This document shows, piece by piece, positions 1-10,003 of a stretch of DNA of 64,000 nt. The stretch is taken from assembly GCA_964019335.1 (NCBI GenBank), contig OZ025686.1, positions 248,001-312,000 of the forward strand, in the 5' to 3' direction. Numbering within the stretch: position 1 is the first letter of the stretch; each line of letters starts with the position of its first letter. The position numbers and the translations under genes are program-made. The notes under the pieces were generated by a model that saw nothing but the letters and a program-made list of their open reading frames with translations, searched no databases and had not been told where the DNA came from. The stretch comes from Diplonema japonicum. Its lineage: Eukaryota > Euglenozoa > Diplonemea > Diplonemida > Diplonemidae.

Positions 1-526
1 CAGTGCTGTACGATTTAATCGACATTGCGTCGCCGCCCGTGTACAACACAGCAGCTTCTGTTATAATAACATTGTTTGAGTAAGAGGTTTGAATGGTGTA
101 CTCTGATTCGCAGGTATTGATGTTGACACAGAAGACGGCCTTACCTGCCGTGGCGTAGGCCAGCCCGTCCCATGTTGCGATGGATTTAATACCGGAATCG
201 CATAGATGGAGGGATTTTATCAGAGTGTTGTCATGTCCCCATATTTTTAAATTCCCGTTGGTGTCGCCTGTTAGGATTCTCCCGCCGAAATGTGCCACGC
301 ATAAGGCCGCTGAGCCGCATCTTAGTGTGCCTGTGACCCGGCCTTGTTTTCCAGATAGGATTACTCCGTTGCCGTCGTAGCCGGAGGCGAAAAGGTTGTT
401 CCCCGAGACCGCCAGTCCTGTGATCCAGTCCGACGTGCACTTCACCTCGTCGCTGAGGGTGCCTATTGTGTGCTTTGTTGTGTCTTCTGCCAGACTTTCC
501 GTGCTCGATGAGTAGGAGAGCGGCAT
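1..526 (-). CDS. WD40-like repeat protein, 3' end cut by window edge
   Basis: An open frame starts at the ATG at 526-524, right after a poly-A tract on the sense strand, and stays open to base 1, so the C-terminus is outside the window. The 175 visible residues begin MPLSYSSSTESLAED and show repeated beta-propeller blades: VSGNNLFASGYDGNG, FGGRILTGDTNGNLKIWG and YTGGDAMSIKSYS. The NGNLKIWG block is a typical WD40 blade end; the other blades are degenerate. WD40 propellers usually act as protein-interaction scaffolds, and nothing here shows which complex. Family confidence is good, exact identity unknown. Confidence 0.75.
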   Translation of the reverse strand, partial: MPLSYSSSTESLAEDTTKHTIGTLSDEVKCTSDWITGLAVSGNNLFASGYDGNGVILSGKQGRVTGTLRCGSAALCVAHFGGRILTGDTNGNLKIWGHDNTLIKSLHLCDSGIKSIATWDGLAYATAGKAVFCVNINTCESEYTIQTSYSNNVIITEAAVLYTGGDAMSIKSYST

Positions 527-619
527 TTTTTTTTTTTTTTTTTTTGGATACTCTCAACACACCCCCTCCTCCCCCCCCTCTCCTTGATTTATTGAGATTT
601 TTTTTTTTTGAGGGGTTTG

Positions 620-662
<43 letters not shown>

Positions 663-921
663 AAAAAAAAATATTTCAACAAAAAAAAAAACTGGAGGGT
701 AATAATATGGGGGAAAGGAAGGGAAGGCTTTTTTTTTTTTTTTTAAAGTTCTTTTTAATAGAATTCTTCAACTTTTTTTTCTCTATTACGTTAATTCTAG
801 GGGGAGGGGGGGGAGGAGGAGGAGGGAGCAAAACAGACGTGTTTATTATAATATTGCCCTTGCTAATTCACCCCTGTGGTGTATTGTGTTGTTGTTGTTG
901 TTGTTGATGTGTTCCTTCGTC
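527..921. other. Low-complexity spacer
   Basis: Long T runs (up to about 38 nt near 622-660), a G-rich stretch near 800-826 and a (GTT)n run near 891-905. I see no gene. It separates the WD40 gene from the coiled-coil gene and presumably holds a 3' UTR and a trans-splice acceptor. Confidence 0.7.
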
Positions 922-2208
922 TCATGGATCAGAGGAGTCTTTTGAGATTGTAGACAAACAGCTTGACTTACTGACGTCGCCTTCAGGGAAGCGAGGCTTC
1001 TTCATCCAAGCGTGTTTGTGCAGAATGGTCCAGTAAGGGAAGAGCAGTCTAAGGGCCGAGAGTGTGTGCAAGAGGGAGGTGTTCTGCATCACGAGCCTCC
1101 TACTATCGTGGCCGGCTTCTTCTCGGAGTTCAGAGGCGATCTTTGGTCGGAGCTTTTTCTCGATTTCGGTTTTGAGGGCCTCCTTTATCTCGGGTGTGAA
1201 AAGCTCAATTTCTTTTTCGATCTTGGCCCGGAGGTCTGCTTCTATCTCGTTTTCCACGACAGGGCGCAATGAACGTTTTACCTCTTTTTCGATTTTTGCC
1301 CGCATTGATTTCTTCTCCTTCTGGAGGGACTCGATTTCTCCCTCCATCGCCTCCACCGTTTCCTCCAGCCCCTTGACCTCTATGACCATTGCTTGTCGTA
1401 TGGTGTCAGCACTTTTAGTTTCGAGATCCTGACTTAGTGCTGTGTTTGCCTCTTCAAGTTCTTTTTTTACTGTGAGTGCTTCTTTAAGCTCTTGTTTGAG
1501 CTTTTCGACTTCCCCTTGTTTCGATTTTGCCTTTTCGAGTTCTTTTTCTAACTTTTTTATAGTTTTTTGTTCGTTCTTCCTTGCAGAGCCCGCATCTTCA
1601 AGCTCCAGTTTGAGCCTTTCGACTTCCCCTTGTTCGTTTTTCCGTGCAGAAGTGGATTCCTCACGTTTCGTTGCAGCCTCTTCAAGTTGTCTTTTTAGCT
1701 GTTCTATTTCCTCCTGTTCGGTGTCCCTTGTCGTCAGCTCTTTCTGTAGATCTTGGATGACGCATTGGTACTTAGGGAGTTCCTCTTCCAAGATGCTTTG
1801 TCTTGCTGTGTTGTAAAGTTCCGCCTTCGCGCTGTCCAGCAGGTTATCGGTGGATGCGTTCAGGGACTGTGGTGGCAGTGCCTCTGCCTGGTCGAGCTTT
1901 GTTCGCAGGTAGGTGCTGAACCTGGCTTCCCGGACACTTCTTTGAAACATCATCCACCTGAAGTAATAGCCAAAAAGGATTTTCCGCCGGGTGCTCCTCT
2001 GCAGCCCCACACACTTTGCGCGTTCTACCCCTGCGATGGACCACCTGCCCCTCTCTTCACGTCCGTAGCGCGTCCCTCCGTGCAAAGAACTCCGGAGGTT
2101 AGGTGTCATTGGCAACATAGTAGGGACAGGAACCCCACGGGTAGGCACCGACACAGAAGCAGTGAAGTGGCTTCTATTCGCGTGGGATATGGTGGCAGGT
2201 GCTGACAT
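922..2208 (-). CDS. Coiled-coil protein of unknown function
   Basis: 428 residues. The start is taken at the ATG 2208-2206 because upstream in-frame sequence is homopolymer-coded. A CAG (AAAGGCAG) lies 15 nt before it, a good trans-splice acceptor. An N-terminal low-complexity part of about 75 residues is followed by a short aromatic/basic helix (ILFGYYFRWMMFQRS) that resembles the W-containing linker seen in many kinetoplastid coiled-coil proteins or a single Sfi1-like repeat. A heptad-rich Glu/Lys coiled coil then runs from about residue 135 to 375, with internal repeats of the type RKNEQGEVERLKLELEDAG. The C-terminus is hydrophobic and basic. A cytoskeletal role is plausible but not shown. 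Confidence 0.75.
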   Translation of the reverse strand: MSAPATISHANRSHFTASVSVPTRGVPVPTMLPMTPNLRSSLHGGTRYGREERGRWSIAGVERAKCVGLQRSTRRKILFGYYFRWMMFQRSVREARFSTYLRTKLDQAEALPPQSLNASTDNLLDSAKAELYNTARQSILEEELPKYQCVIQDLQKELTTRDTEQEEIEQLKRQLEEAATKREESTSARKNEQGEVERLKLELEDAGSARKNEQKTIKKLEKELEKAKSKQGEVEKLKQELKEALTVKKELEEANTALSQDLETKSADTIRQAMVIEVKGLEETVEAMEGEIESLQKEKKSMRAKIEKEVKRSLRPVVENEIEADLRAKIEKEIELFTPEIKEALKTEIEKKLRPKIASELREEAGHDSRRLVMQNTSLLHTLSALRLLFPYWTILHKHAWMKKPRFPEGDVSKSSCLSTISKDSSDP

Positions 2209-2381
2209 ATAACACCCTCGCCCCTGCCTTTGATAATAATAAATAATAAAAAAAGTTGGGACGGGGGGGGGGGGGGGAAAGGTACTAAAGATAGTTATGA
2301 GAGATTTTTTTTGGGGGGGTTTTTTTTTAGAAAAAAAAATCATGGGAAAAAAAAAGGGTTTTTTTCTTTTTTTTTTTTTTT

Positions 2382-2933
2382 TCACCTTCCCATCATCCAT
2401 GAGTTGGCCTCTGAAACTGCGTCCAGGCGGAAAGGGGGTTCGATGGACGTGAACGAAAGATCTGCCGGCGGGGGTGTTGGATCACAAAGGTTTGCAATAG
2501 GGGTACCGCCGCCTGCGGTGTAGGTGCCTATGCAGGCTTCAAGGGTGCGGATTTTGTCCTCACGAAGCTGTATTTCGTGGTGGTGGTTTTTGGTTTTTTC
2601 TTGGAGGCTTTTTTGGGATTTTTCTAGGTTGGATGCCCGAGCCTCCCATGCCTTTATCTCGATTGTTTTCTGCTTCTCGTAAAAGTCCAACCCGTACTTG
2701 CATATCAAAAGAATGACGTCCGGGGCAAGGCCTGCGAGGCACAGTTTCATCTTCTTCTCGCAGATTCTCCGTTTTACCCTTTTCAGCTCCTCCCCCGCCA
2801 GAGATTTTCCACATTTACACTTGCCCCCGCATAAAGCGTCCTCGGCACACCTAACACAGTACAGGTGCATGCACACAGTCACCACAACTTCTTCATGGCC
2901 ATCTACAGACTGATGGCACATGTTGCACAACAT
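2382..2933 (-). CDS. HEI10/CCNB1IP1-like RING E3 ligase
   Basis: 183 residues from the ATG at 2933. An N-terminal RING-type zinc finger is visible: LCNMCHQSV, then VTVCMHLYCVRCAEDAL and CKCGKSLAG. Next comes CLAGLAPDVILLICKYGLDF, which matches the conserved segment after the RING in HEI10 (VLAGLRPEIVLDISSRAL in human), then a coiled coil (about residues 80-125) and a short disordered tail. HEI10/Zip3-family proteins are SUMO/ubiquitin ligases that promote meiotic crossovers on synapsed chromosomes. The stop falls at a GGAAGGTGAAAA junction, so a further 3' exon cannot be excluded. Call based on RING plus the flanking motif. Confidence 0.75.
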   Translation of the reverse strand: MLCNMCHQSVDGHEEVVVTVCMHLYCVRCAEDALCGGKCKCGKSLAGEELKRVKRRICEKKMKLCLAGLAPDVILLICKYGLDFYEKQKTIEIKAWEARASNLEKSQKSLQEKTKNHHHEIQLREDKIRTLEACIGTYTAGGGTPIANLCDPTPPPADLSFTSIEPPFRLDAVSEANSWMMGR

Positions 2934-3266
2934 TGTTGTGTTGCACACCCCTTCCCCCTTTGCGTCACCCCTCCCCCCCTTTTTTTCCCCCCCCCCTCCT
3001 TCTTTCTGGGTGATCTCAATGAGCGGGGGGGGGGGGGGGAAGGAGAAAAAAAAAAGAACTAATCAAACTAAAAATACAAAGAAAGTGCGGGGTTAGGACC
3101 ATACTTTACACAATCAATTTCCTTTTTTTTTTTTTTTGCCCAGAAAAAAAAAAAGGACACTTCTTTCCAGTCATACAACAACGGAAAAAAAAAAAAGAAA
3201 AAAAAAAAGGCAAGACATTTTTTTTGGGGGGGGTAATCAGAAAACCGGTTTTGGCAGCGCGGTTAT
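2934..3266. other. Low-complexity spacer
   Basis: C, G, A and T homopolymers (for example G13 near 3027-3039). No gene seen. Confidence 0.7.
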
Positions 3267-3919
3267 TCATTCACTTTTGTGCCCGTTTGATGGTGACTCG
3301 GGGGTGGTGTTGTAAAACGGGTTCTCAAGGAAGCTCTTCAAAGCGAAGACGAAAACAAGGAGGCAATAGCAACCTGCGGCAATTGCGATGAAGTTCGCAT
3401 TCGCGTTCGAGCGGGTGGAGGACTCCAGCCGTTGTGAGCAGCTCCTGGTGAGGCTCAGGTTCTTCACCTTTGTCGACTGATCCACACCACGAATCAGGTC
3501 AAAAACCTCTGAAACTGCCTTAGAAATGGGATGTGCGTCTCTTATGGTATAGATGCAAGACTGCCTTTTTTCCGCAGCCAAAGTTGCACCTTCGCAAACT
3601 GCTGTCTCTGCTCTTTCTAATATGCTCCCGTCATAATCAGCAGGGTCGAGTCCGGATTTCACTGAAGCGAGATCTTCCTTGTACTTTTCTACTACGGCCT
3701 TGACTTTGTGTTCGATGCAGGTGTTGTATTTTGTCCGTGACATGGGCACATCCATCACCAACAGCGCCACCCCCAGTAGGATAGCCATCTTGAAGCTTTT
3801 TTTAAGCATCGTGTCGCACATCAGCAGCGCCAGTGCCGCCCATATTCCGATTAGGAAAACCGTCAGCCCAGCCCATAACTTTTTTTTTTTTTTTTTTTTC
3901 CCCCATCGCATACCCCCAT
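3267..3919 (-). CDS. Small membrane protein, tetraspanin-like topology, one 35-bp intron
   Basis: Coding parts are 3267-3878 and 3914 upward. Intron 3879-3913 is GTATGCGATGGGGG followed by a run of A and AG. Splicing joins ATG GGG to TTA TGG GCT in frame. The body has two hydrophobic helices (LTVFLIGIWAALALL; FKMAILLGVALLVMDV), a hydrophilic loop of about 120 residues with several cysteines, and a final helix (IAIAAGCYCLLVFVFAL). A further in-frame hydrophobic segment upstream (ISALSALFVVPVVVIWGNYG, to about 3994) would give four helices with a large loop between the third and fourth, as in tetraspanins, but no ATG precedes it and no CCG motif is present. The 5' end is therefore unresolved. 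Function unknown. Confidence 0.6.
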
Positions 3920-4202
3920 TCTCAAACCGTAGTTCCCCCAGATCACCACAACCGGTACCACGAAGAGTGCTGATAGAGCACTGATTGCAATGTCCTTTTT
4001 TTTTTTTTTTTCGTTTTGTTGTTTTTTTTGTTGGGGGGGGTTTTTTTTTCCCGAAAAATAAAATTGTTTTTTTGGATCCAAAAAAAAAAATCGTTTTTTT
4101 TCCCCCCCCCGCAAGGCATGGATATACAAAAGGGAAAAAAAAAAAAAAAAGAAGAAGAAGAACAAAAAAGAGAATGGAAAAAAAGAAAAAACTTTTTTTT
4201 TT

Positions 4203-4838
4203 TTACTCTTTGACAAATGTACGTGACGGCACGGCGCCTCGATCGGGGTTCACAATGTGTTGCATTTCAGGGTCGCTGGAGAGCTCTTCAAAAGCTGTTT
4301 TTGGGCTTTTGCCTGCAAGCTCTTCAAAATAAAAGCGGAGCTCCCACACTGCCTGAGCAAGTTGTTCCTCTCCTTGCTTGGCTCCCTCGGACACACGGAG
4401 CCAGAATTTCAAAACTTCTAACAGTTCGTCAAGCTCCTCGTCGATGAAGCCCTGCCTGGGATCCTTCCACACAGAGATGTCGGAAATAAGATCTTTCGCC
4501 TCCTTGATAACTGATTTAACCATCATTTGCTTTCTCATCCACAATTCCATATCTATGACTTCTTTCGTCATTTTTTGTATGGCATCTTCTGAGAGGCCGG
4601 CCTCAGCTTTCAAGCGAATTTGCTTGTCGTGGATTTTTTCGGTTTTGTACTTCTGCCGGTATTCCCAGGCCGTCTTTATACGGTGAGCTACCAGTTGCAA
4701 CCCTGTCAAGGATTTTTCGTATTGAGGACTGTTTTTGTCGAAGATAAAGGCGTCCTCTGACGTGTCCTCCCCTGAGCGAATCGCCTTGAGCTGCTTCGAT
4801 CTGACAGCGGCTCCGAGAGATACAACCGTACCTTTTTT

Positions 4839-4870
<32 letters not shown>

Positions 4871-6244
4871 CAAAATACCTGGAGTAACAACCTCGGAAAA
4901 CAACGGTTTTCTCTTGAAAATATTTTCAACCAGTTTTAAAATGGCCGGCGTTCTGGTCATCTCTCCTACGAGAAGAATGTCCGTCATCCCGCTTGGGTCG
5001 ACGCTCTTTTCAGACAGGATCTGCATCGTGCATGTTTTAATCTTCTCGAGCAGCGGCGAAATCAACTCTTCGTACTCAAACCGAGTCACCTCCACGGGTA
5101 TCCGTTTGAGCTTCAAAGGCGTTACGTAAACGGGCACCGTCCCAGTGTATTCTTCGTGCGAATCAAGCGCGATTTTCGCGTTCAAAGCGTGGACTTTCAA
5201 GGCTGGTTCGTACGATGCCGTCAGGTTCTCGTCCCATGAGTGTGCGTCGAGGTCATTTTTCCAGTAGTCGAGGAGATAAGTGTCGAAATCATCACCGCCG
5301 AGTTGGTCGTCGCCGCCGGATGCGATAATTCTTGAACCGTTCGTAGTGTGGTCTATTGATAACACTGCCAGGTCGAACGTTCCCCCGCCAAGGTCGAAAA
5401 CGGCTATTTTCGATTCTTTTTTTTTGGATTCGGTATAATTGACACCGCCGACCAACTCGGAGTAGGCGAGGGCGGCAGCTGACGGTTCGTCGATAATTTC
5501 CTCAACATCCAAACCAGCGATGATAGCGGCGTCCTCCGTGGCTTTTCGTTGCGCAGCGTTGAAGTGCGCCGGGACTGATATAGTTGCAGAATCAACATTC
5601 ATTGACAATGCGTTCTCAGAAGCTGTTTTCAGGTACCTTAAAAACATCGCTATAATGTGAACCACGGGGTACTCATCGATTCGTGTCCCACCTTGCCCAT
5701 TGTTTTTTGTCATCCTCACGGCTATCCCGTAGTCCGATTGATACAGTTCCAACGAGTCTTGATACACCTCAAGAGGAACGTTCTTGTCGTAAATCTGTTT
5801 CCCCAACAATCGTTTTCCAGAGCACATCGTCATATCAGCGGTCATTTTCATCATTTCAAATGCTTGATGGCCGAAATATCGTTTCTCGTCGTTGCAAAGG
5901 CCTATGACCGTGGGGGTTGTTTTTTTCCCTTCAATGGGGACGATTAAGGGAGCGCCGGATTGAGGGTCTATATACGACACGCAACTATTTGTCGTGCCTA
6001 GGTCGATGCCTATGGAGGTGCTTTTCGTGTACCTGTTGCCAACGTAGTCATATTCGGGTACTTTGAACACTCCAAAATGTGAGGATTTCGGCGGGCCGTC
6101 CGATGCCGTCTCGTCGCCCCAAAGCCCCCTCCCGAGGGATTCATCTTCTTCTGAAGGCATGCCTCTCCTCTCTACGCTGAATCTTTTCTGACCTCTCAGG
6201 GTTGTTAGCAATAATTTTCGGGTTTTCATTTTTTTTTTTCCCTC

Positions 6245-6280
<36 letters not shown>

Positions 6281-6466
6281 CGGGGGAAAAAAAAAAGTGA
6301 GAAATTGAATTTTTTTTGTTCTTGAATTTTTTTTTGTAAAAAAAAAAAAAAGGAGGGGGAGGGGACAAACCATGAATGATCTTCTTGAGTCAATCCTCTT
6401 CTTAAGCGAAGCGCATGTTACTAGCATAAATAACGCTGAGACCAGGCATGTTAAATAGTAAAGCAT
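4203..6466 (-). CDS. Divergent secretory Hsp70-family protein lacking the substrate-binding beta domain
   Basis: Proposed exons 4203-4831, 4879-6247 and 6371-6466 (697 residues). Exon 1 encodes a signal peptide (MLYYLTCLVSALFMLVTCA). The nucleotide-binding domain is clear: IGIDLGTTNSCVSYI, IDEPSAAALAYSEL, KIAVFDLGGGTFDLAVLS and DILLVGEMTRTP. Intron 4832-4878 (GTATTTTG plus A tract plus AG) joins VVTPG to TVVSLGAAV, restoring the normal Hsp70 frame. After this the canonical beta-sandwich that binds client peptides is absent. A helical, Trp-rich tail of about 200 residues follows that resembles the Hsp70 lid region (LRVSEGAKQGEEQLAQAV). No KDEL-type signal is seen. HSPA13/STCH is a known secretory Hsp70 without a peptide-binding domain and is the nearest analogy. 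The 123-bp first intron is less certain than the second. Confidence 0.85.
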
Positions 6467-6765
6467 TTTTTTTTGTTTTTTTTCCTACCCTCCCCCCGCT
6501 CTCTTTTTTTTTTAAAGTGGATGGAGAGGTATTAAAAAAAAATTTTTTTTTTTCAAAGCCAACGATGTGGCAGCGGTAGTGATCTCACGTTCGTGCTTAG
6601 CTGCGCTAAAAAGATTCACCTTTCTTTGTGTTTTTTTTTTTTTTTTTTCCGGGGACCCGCTTGCTCCTCACCTTCTTGTAGATGTCAAAGGAGGAGAAAA
6701 AAAGGAAAAAAAAAGGAACAACAACAAGAGGGACCATGAAGAGTTGTTTGATTCTCGAGTCAAAC

Positions 6766-6796
<31 letters not shown>

Positions 6797-8416
6797 AGGA
6801 GAGGGGGAAGGAAGAAGGGAAGAAGGAAGAGAATTACAAAGGGGGAAGAATCGCCTTTTTTTTGTTTTCTTTTTTTGTTTTCTTTCTTTTTTTTTCTTTC
6901 CCTTCCCCCTTCCTTTCATTCTTTTACTTCCCTTGGACGTACTCTTAGGATAAAATAACATAAAAAAAAAGAAAGAAAAAAAAGAAAAAAAAGCACATGA
7001 TTGCGTGAGGCTGTTTCTTTTTTCTTTTTTCTTTTTTCTTTTTTTCAAAATTCCCTCTATAGCCCCCTTAGAGCAAGTCCAGGATTGGCCAAATAAGGGG
7101 CGGAAGGGAGAAATAAAAAAACGAAATAAAAAAAAAAAACGTTAATTGTTTTCTTCTCGTTCCCCCCCCCCCCCCCCTTCCCCCCTTTTGCTTGGGTCAG
7201 ACAGATTCCCTACAGATTTCCTAATCCGTCTTCCAGAGAAATCTCTTTTTTTTTTTCGCCCTTCTTCTTCTCCTCTTTCTTTCCTTTCTTGTCTGATAAA
7301 AAGAAAACCTCTAGTTTATTTCAAGTGCAAGTAAAAAAAAGGGGGAGGGGGCAAGAGAGAGAAAAGCGGGGATTCAAAAAAAAATTCCCACCTCCAGAGA
7401 GTTTTTTTTTTCTTGTTTTTTTTTTTGCCCCCCCTATGTACTATCATCGTCTCTCCATTGCCCGCAAAGAGTGATGTGTTTTGGGAGATAAAAAAAAGAA
7501 AAAGAGAAAAAAAAAAAAAAAGAGTCGGTTTTTAGCATTTGTTCGTGGACAGTATAAACCCGAGGATAAATAAAAAAAAGAGACATTTAAGGGTACCTGC
7601 GGTATGTGGCAGGACGCCTAAATAGATAGTCTCGATTTTAGTGGTGCCACGTGGTGTGTGACACAGCGACCACCAAAAACACATAAATACTGCATGCTGC
7701 CAACTACTCTTTCTGCTGAAAAAAAAAAAAGATTTAAAGCGTGAAGTGTTTTTGGAAGAAAAGAAAAGAAAAGGAAAGCACGTAAGCCTCTTTTTTTTTT
7801 TTTAAAAAAAAAAAGAACCCCCTCCTATCATAAGAGACAAAAAATAGGTAAAAGGAAGCTCTCTTTTTAAACAGATAAAAAAGAGATTTATAAAAAAAAA
7901 GTACTTCTTTGAAAGAAGAATATCGAAACCGAATAAAAATTGGAGGGTGGGGGGGGGGGGGGGGGGGATCTTCCTTTTTGTTTTACTCCTCATTCTTTTT
8001 TTAAATACTTCTTTGAATCACAAGCACTTCTATCAGCAGTGCACTGATTCAGTAAAACAGTAGGTCCCGGGAACGAATTCTTTTGTTTTTTCCCCCCCCC
8101 CAAATCTTTATAGCTTATTATTATGGGGTAATAAAAAAAAATGAGGAGAGTAAAACAAAAAAAAAACGATTCTTCTTCTTCTTCTTCTTCTTCTTCTTTT
8201 TTTTTTCTTTTTCTGATATCCCCTCTTCCCCCCCCCCCCCCCCCCGCCACACAAGAAGCACATGGAACGCCTTAATTAAAAGGGCATTTTCTTTTTTTTT
8301 TTTTTTTTTCCTCCGTCGATTTTATATCTTAAAAAAAAGGCCTCGGCAGCGACCTGTCGGAAGGCAAATTCGCCAACAATGTCAACATAAAGAGAAAGTT
8401 AATTTCTGTGTGCGGG
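6467..8416. other. Long homopolymer-rich intergenic stretch
   Basis: About 1.95 kb dominated by A, T, C and G runs, including (TTC)n at 8170-8196 and G runs near 7951-7968. I find no coding exon on either strand. A 180-bp island of normal complexity at about 7540-7720 is described separately. Confidence 0.65.
7636..7678 (-). ncRNA. Possible structured RNA or hairpin in complex-sequence island
   Basis: Inside a homopolymer-rich spacer, TTTTAGTGGT (7636-7645) pairs with ACCACCAAAA (7669-7678). On the minus strand, the sense strand of all genes here, the single mismatch becomes a G-U wobble. The loop contains the palindrome CCACGTGG and a TGTG/CACA inverted repeat. No known RNA family recognised; it may be only a conserved spacer element. 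Confidence 0.2.
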
Positions 8417-9655
8417 TTACAACCGGTAAAGAGGCTCTCCTTTTTCATTATACGAAGCCTGAAGCTCAAACGGGAGGGGTGACAGGAGAGGCCGGTTAAA
8501 CGCAGAACGGCCAAGCAGGAGAAACGAATCCTGCTGCCTACCCCGTGTAGGGCTGAGAGAGGTATTGATGTCGTGGGCTTCCAGAAACTTGGTAGAAACG
8601 GAGCCTTTTTGAACAAGTTTTTGAAGCACCCAAAATCTATTCAGCTCAAAAACATCCCATATCGCCCCGAGACACGCTGCGGAAAGCCCCAGACCAGGAA
8701 TAATAAAGACAAAGGAAAGCGCGCGAGATAATTTCAACGAGGGTGTGAAATCACCGAAACCGATTGTAGACATGGTGACGACGCAGAACCACAGGGATTC
8801 TCGGTACTCCCAACCCTCTATGGCTGAGAAAGCAAACGCCCAAATAAACACCCAAACACCGGAAACTGCAAAAATCGCAATAATGAACCGATAAGATACC
8901 TTTCTGGGCAAACAGGATGACGTTTGCAGCCACAACAACATCGATCGACAGATCTCAGACACTGGTATCAATGTACTTTCGTCTTCCCCTTGACAAGCCT
9001 CGCTTTGAACGTACTTCATCACCTCTGAGTCCTTATCAATGGGGCATCCAAGCAACGCTTCAAGGAGTAGTGGTATGCAAGCTACCGACGAACCTGTTTT
9101 CTGACCAACGTGGACCTCCCAAGCTTGCGCCCATACTTCTCTGGGATCGGGTTTAACACCGATTATGTCGGTCGGACCGTCCTCGGGAGAGAATATTCTT
9201 TGAACAATCCCTTTCCCGATCCCAAGTAGAATCCCCGCACATGACCCTAATAGTTGTGCCACAACACCGATTCCCAGAATGGCGTATACAACAGTAAAGG
9301 ATCTTCCGTTGTAGGTAGACGGTGCTAAGGAGCCGTATCCGATTGTGGTGATGACCGTCATGGAGTAGAATATCGATCCTGAGAGGGTCCATTGTTTTTC
9401 GCGGTGCTCGTGGAGAACGAAGTTGCAGACGCCCAAGTCGTGGAGCCTTGTGATTTGTTCGGATGTCAGATTGACCTCGCGGAGGATTTCAGTGGTTTCC
9501 TGTCTCATTTTGTCCTCTCTGTCGCTCTCCAGGGCCTGCATCCCGAACCCTCCGATGACCAGGTAGATCGTTACGATTACCACGTTTACCGTAAACAGCA
9601 GTGCGCGGCGCTTCACACTTTTGTGCGTGTCTTGGTATGCGTAGTCCATCGGCAT
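8417..9655 (-). CDS. Two-pore-domain potassium channel
   Basis: 412 residues from the ATG at 9655. TM1 is LLFTVNVVIVTIYLVIGG; the first pore loop carries the selectivity filter TIGYGS, followed by TM2 (AILGIGVVAQLLGSCAGILL). A cytosolic linker of about 110 residues precedes TM3 (FIIAIFAVSGVWVFIWAF), the second filter TIGFGD and TM4 (SFVFIIPGLGLSAACLGAI). Two pore loops between paired helices define the TPK/K2P architecture; functional channels are dimers. No EF-hand or 14-3-3 motif, found in some TPKs, is evident in the tail. An NxT site (NLT) lies in the first extracellular loop. Subcellular membrane unknown. Confidence 0.92.
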   Translation of the reverse strand: MPMDYAYQDTHKSVKRRALLFTVNVVIVTIYLVIGGFGMQALESDREDKMRQETTEILREVNLTSEQITRLHDLGVCNFVLHEHREKQWTLSGSIFYSMTVITTIGYGSLAPSTYNGRSFTVVYAILGIGVVAQLLGSCAGILLGIGKGIVQRIFSPEDGPTDIIGVKPDPREVWAQAWEVHVGQKTGSSVACIPLLLEALLGCPIDKDSEVMKYVQSEACQGEDESTLIPVSEICRSMLLWLQTSSCLPRKVSYRFIIAIFAVSGVWVFIWAFAFSAIEGWEYRESLWFCVVTMSTIGFGDFTPSLKLSRALSFVFIIPGLGLSAACLGAIWDVFELNRFWVLQKLVQKGSVSTKFLEAHDINTSLSPTRGRQQDSFLLLGRSAFNRPLLSPLPFELQASYNEKGEPLYRL

Positions 9656-10003
9656 TTACCCCTCCTCCTCCTCCTCCTCCTCCTTTCGTTCGAATTTTTT
9701 TTCTCCGCGGAATAAAAGGTTTTTTTAAAGGGGGGGGGAATGGTGTAAATGAAGGGGGGAGGGGGATGAAGTAAAATAATGGCGGTGATTCTGTATTTTT
9801 TTTCTTTTAAAAAAAAGGCGATGTTTAAGGGCAAATTCCCACTTGAGGACCACCCTTTAAAAAGAAAAAAAAAAAAATATTCCAAACCAGATTTTTTATT
9901 CTAAACAAACATAAAAAAAGAAGAAAAAAAAAAAAACCGGACCATAAAAAAAGAGAAAAAAAAAAAAAAAGAAAACACGATTTTTTTTTTTTTTTTTTTC
10001 CCA
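9656..10003. other. Low-complexity spacer
   Basis: Contains a (CCT)n run immediately upstream of the channel start (9660-9683) and many A/T/G runs. No gene seen. Confidence 0.65.

Noticed and set aside
2209-2400. In-frame N-terminal extension of the coiled-coil gene
   Set aside because: It consists of poly-Lys, poly-Phe and poly-Pro from homopolymers; a trans-splice-like CAG just before the ATG at 2208 supports the shorter start.
6567-7048. Open frames of 126-128 codons on both strands
   Set aside because: Lys/Phe-rich translations of poly-A and poly-T runs; no family resemblance.
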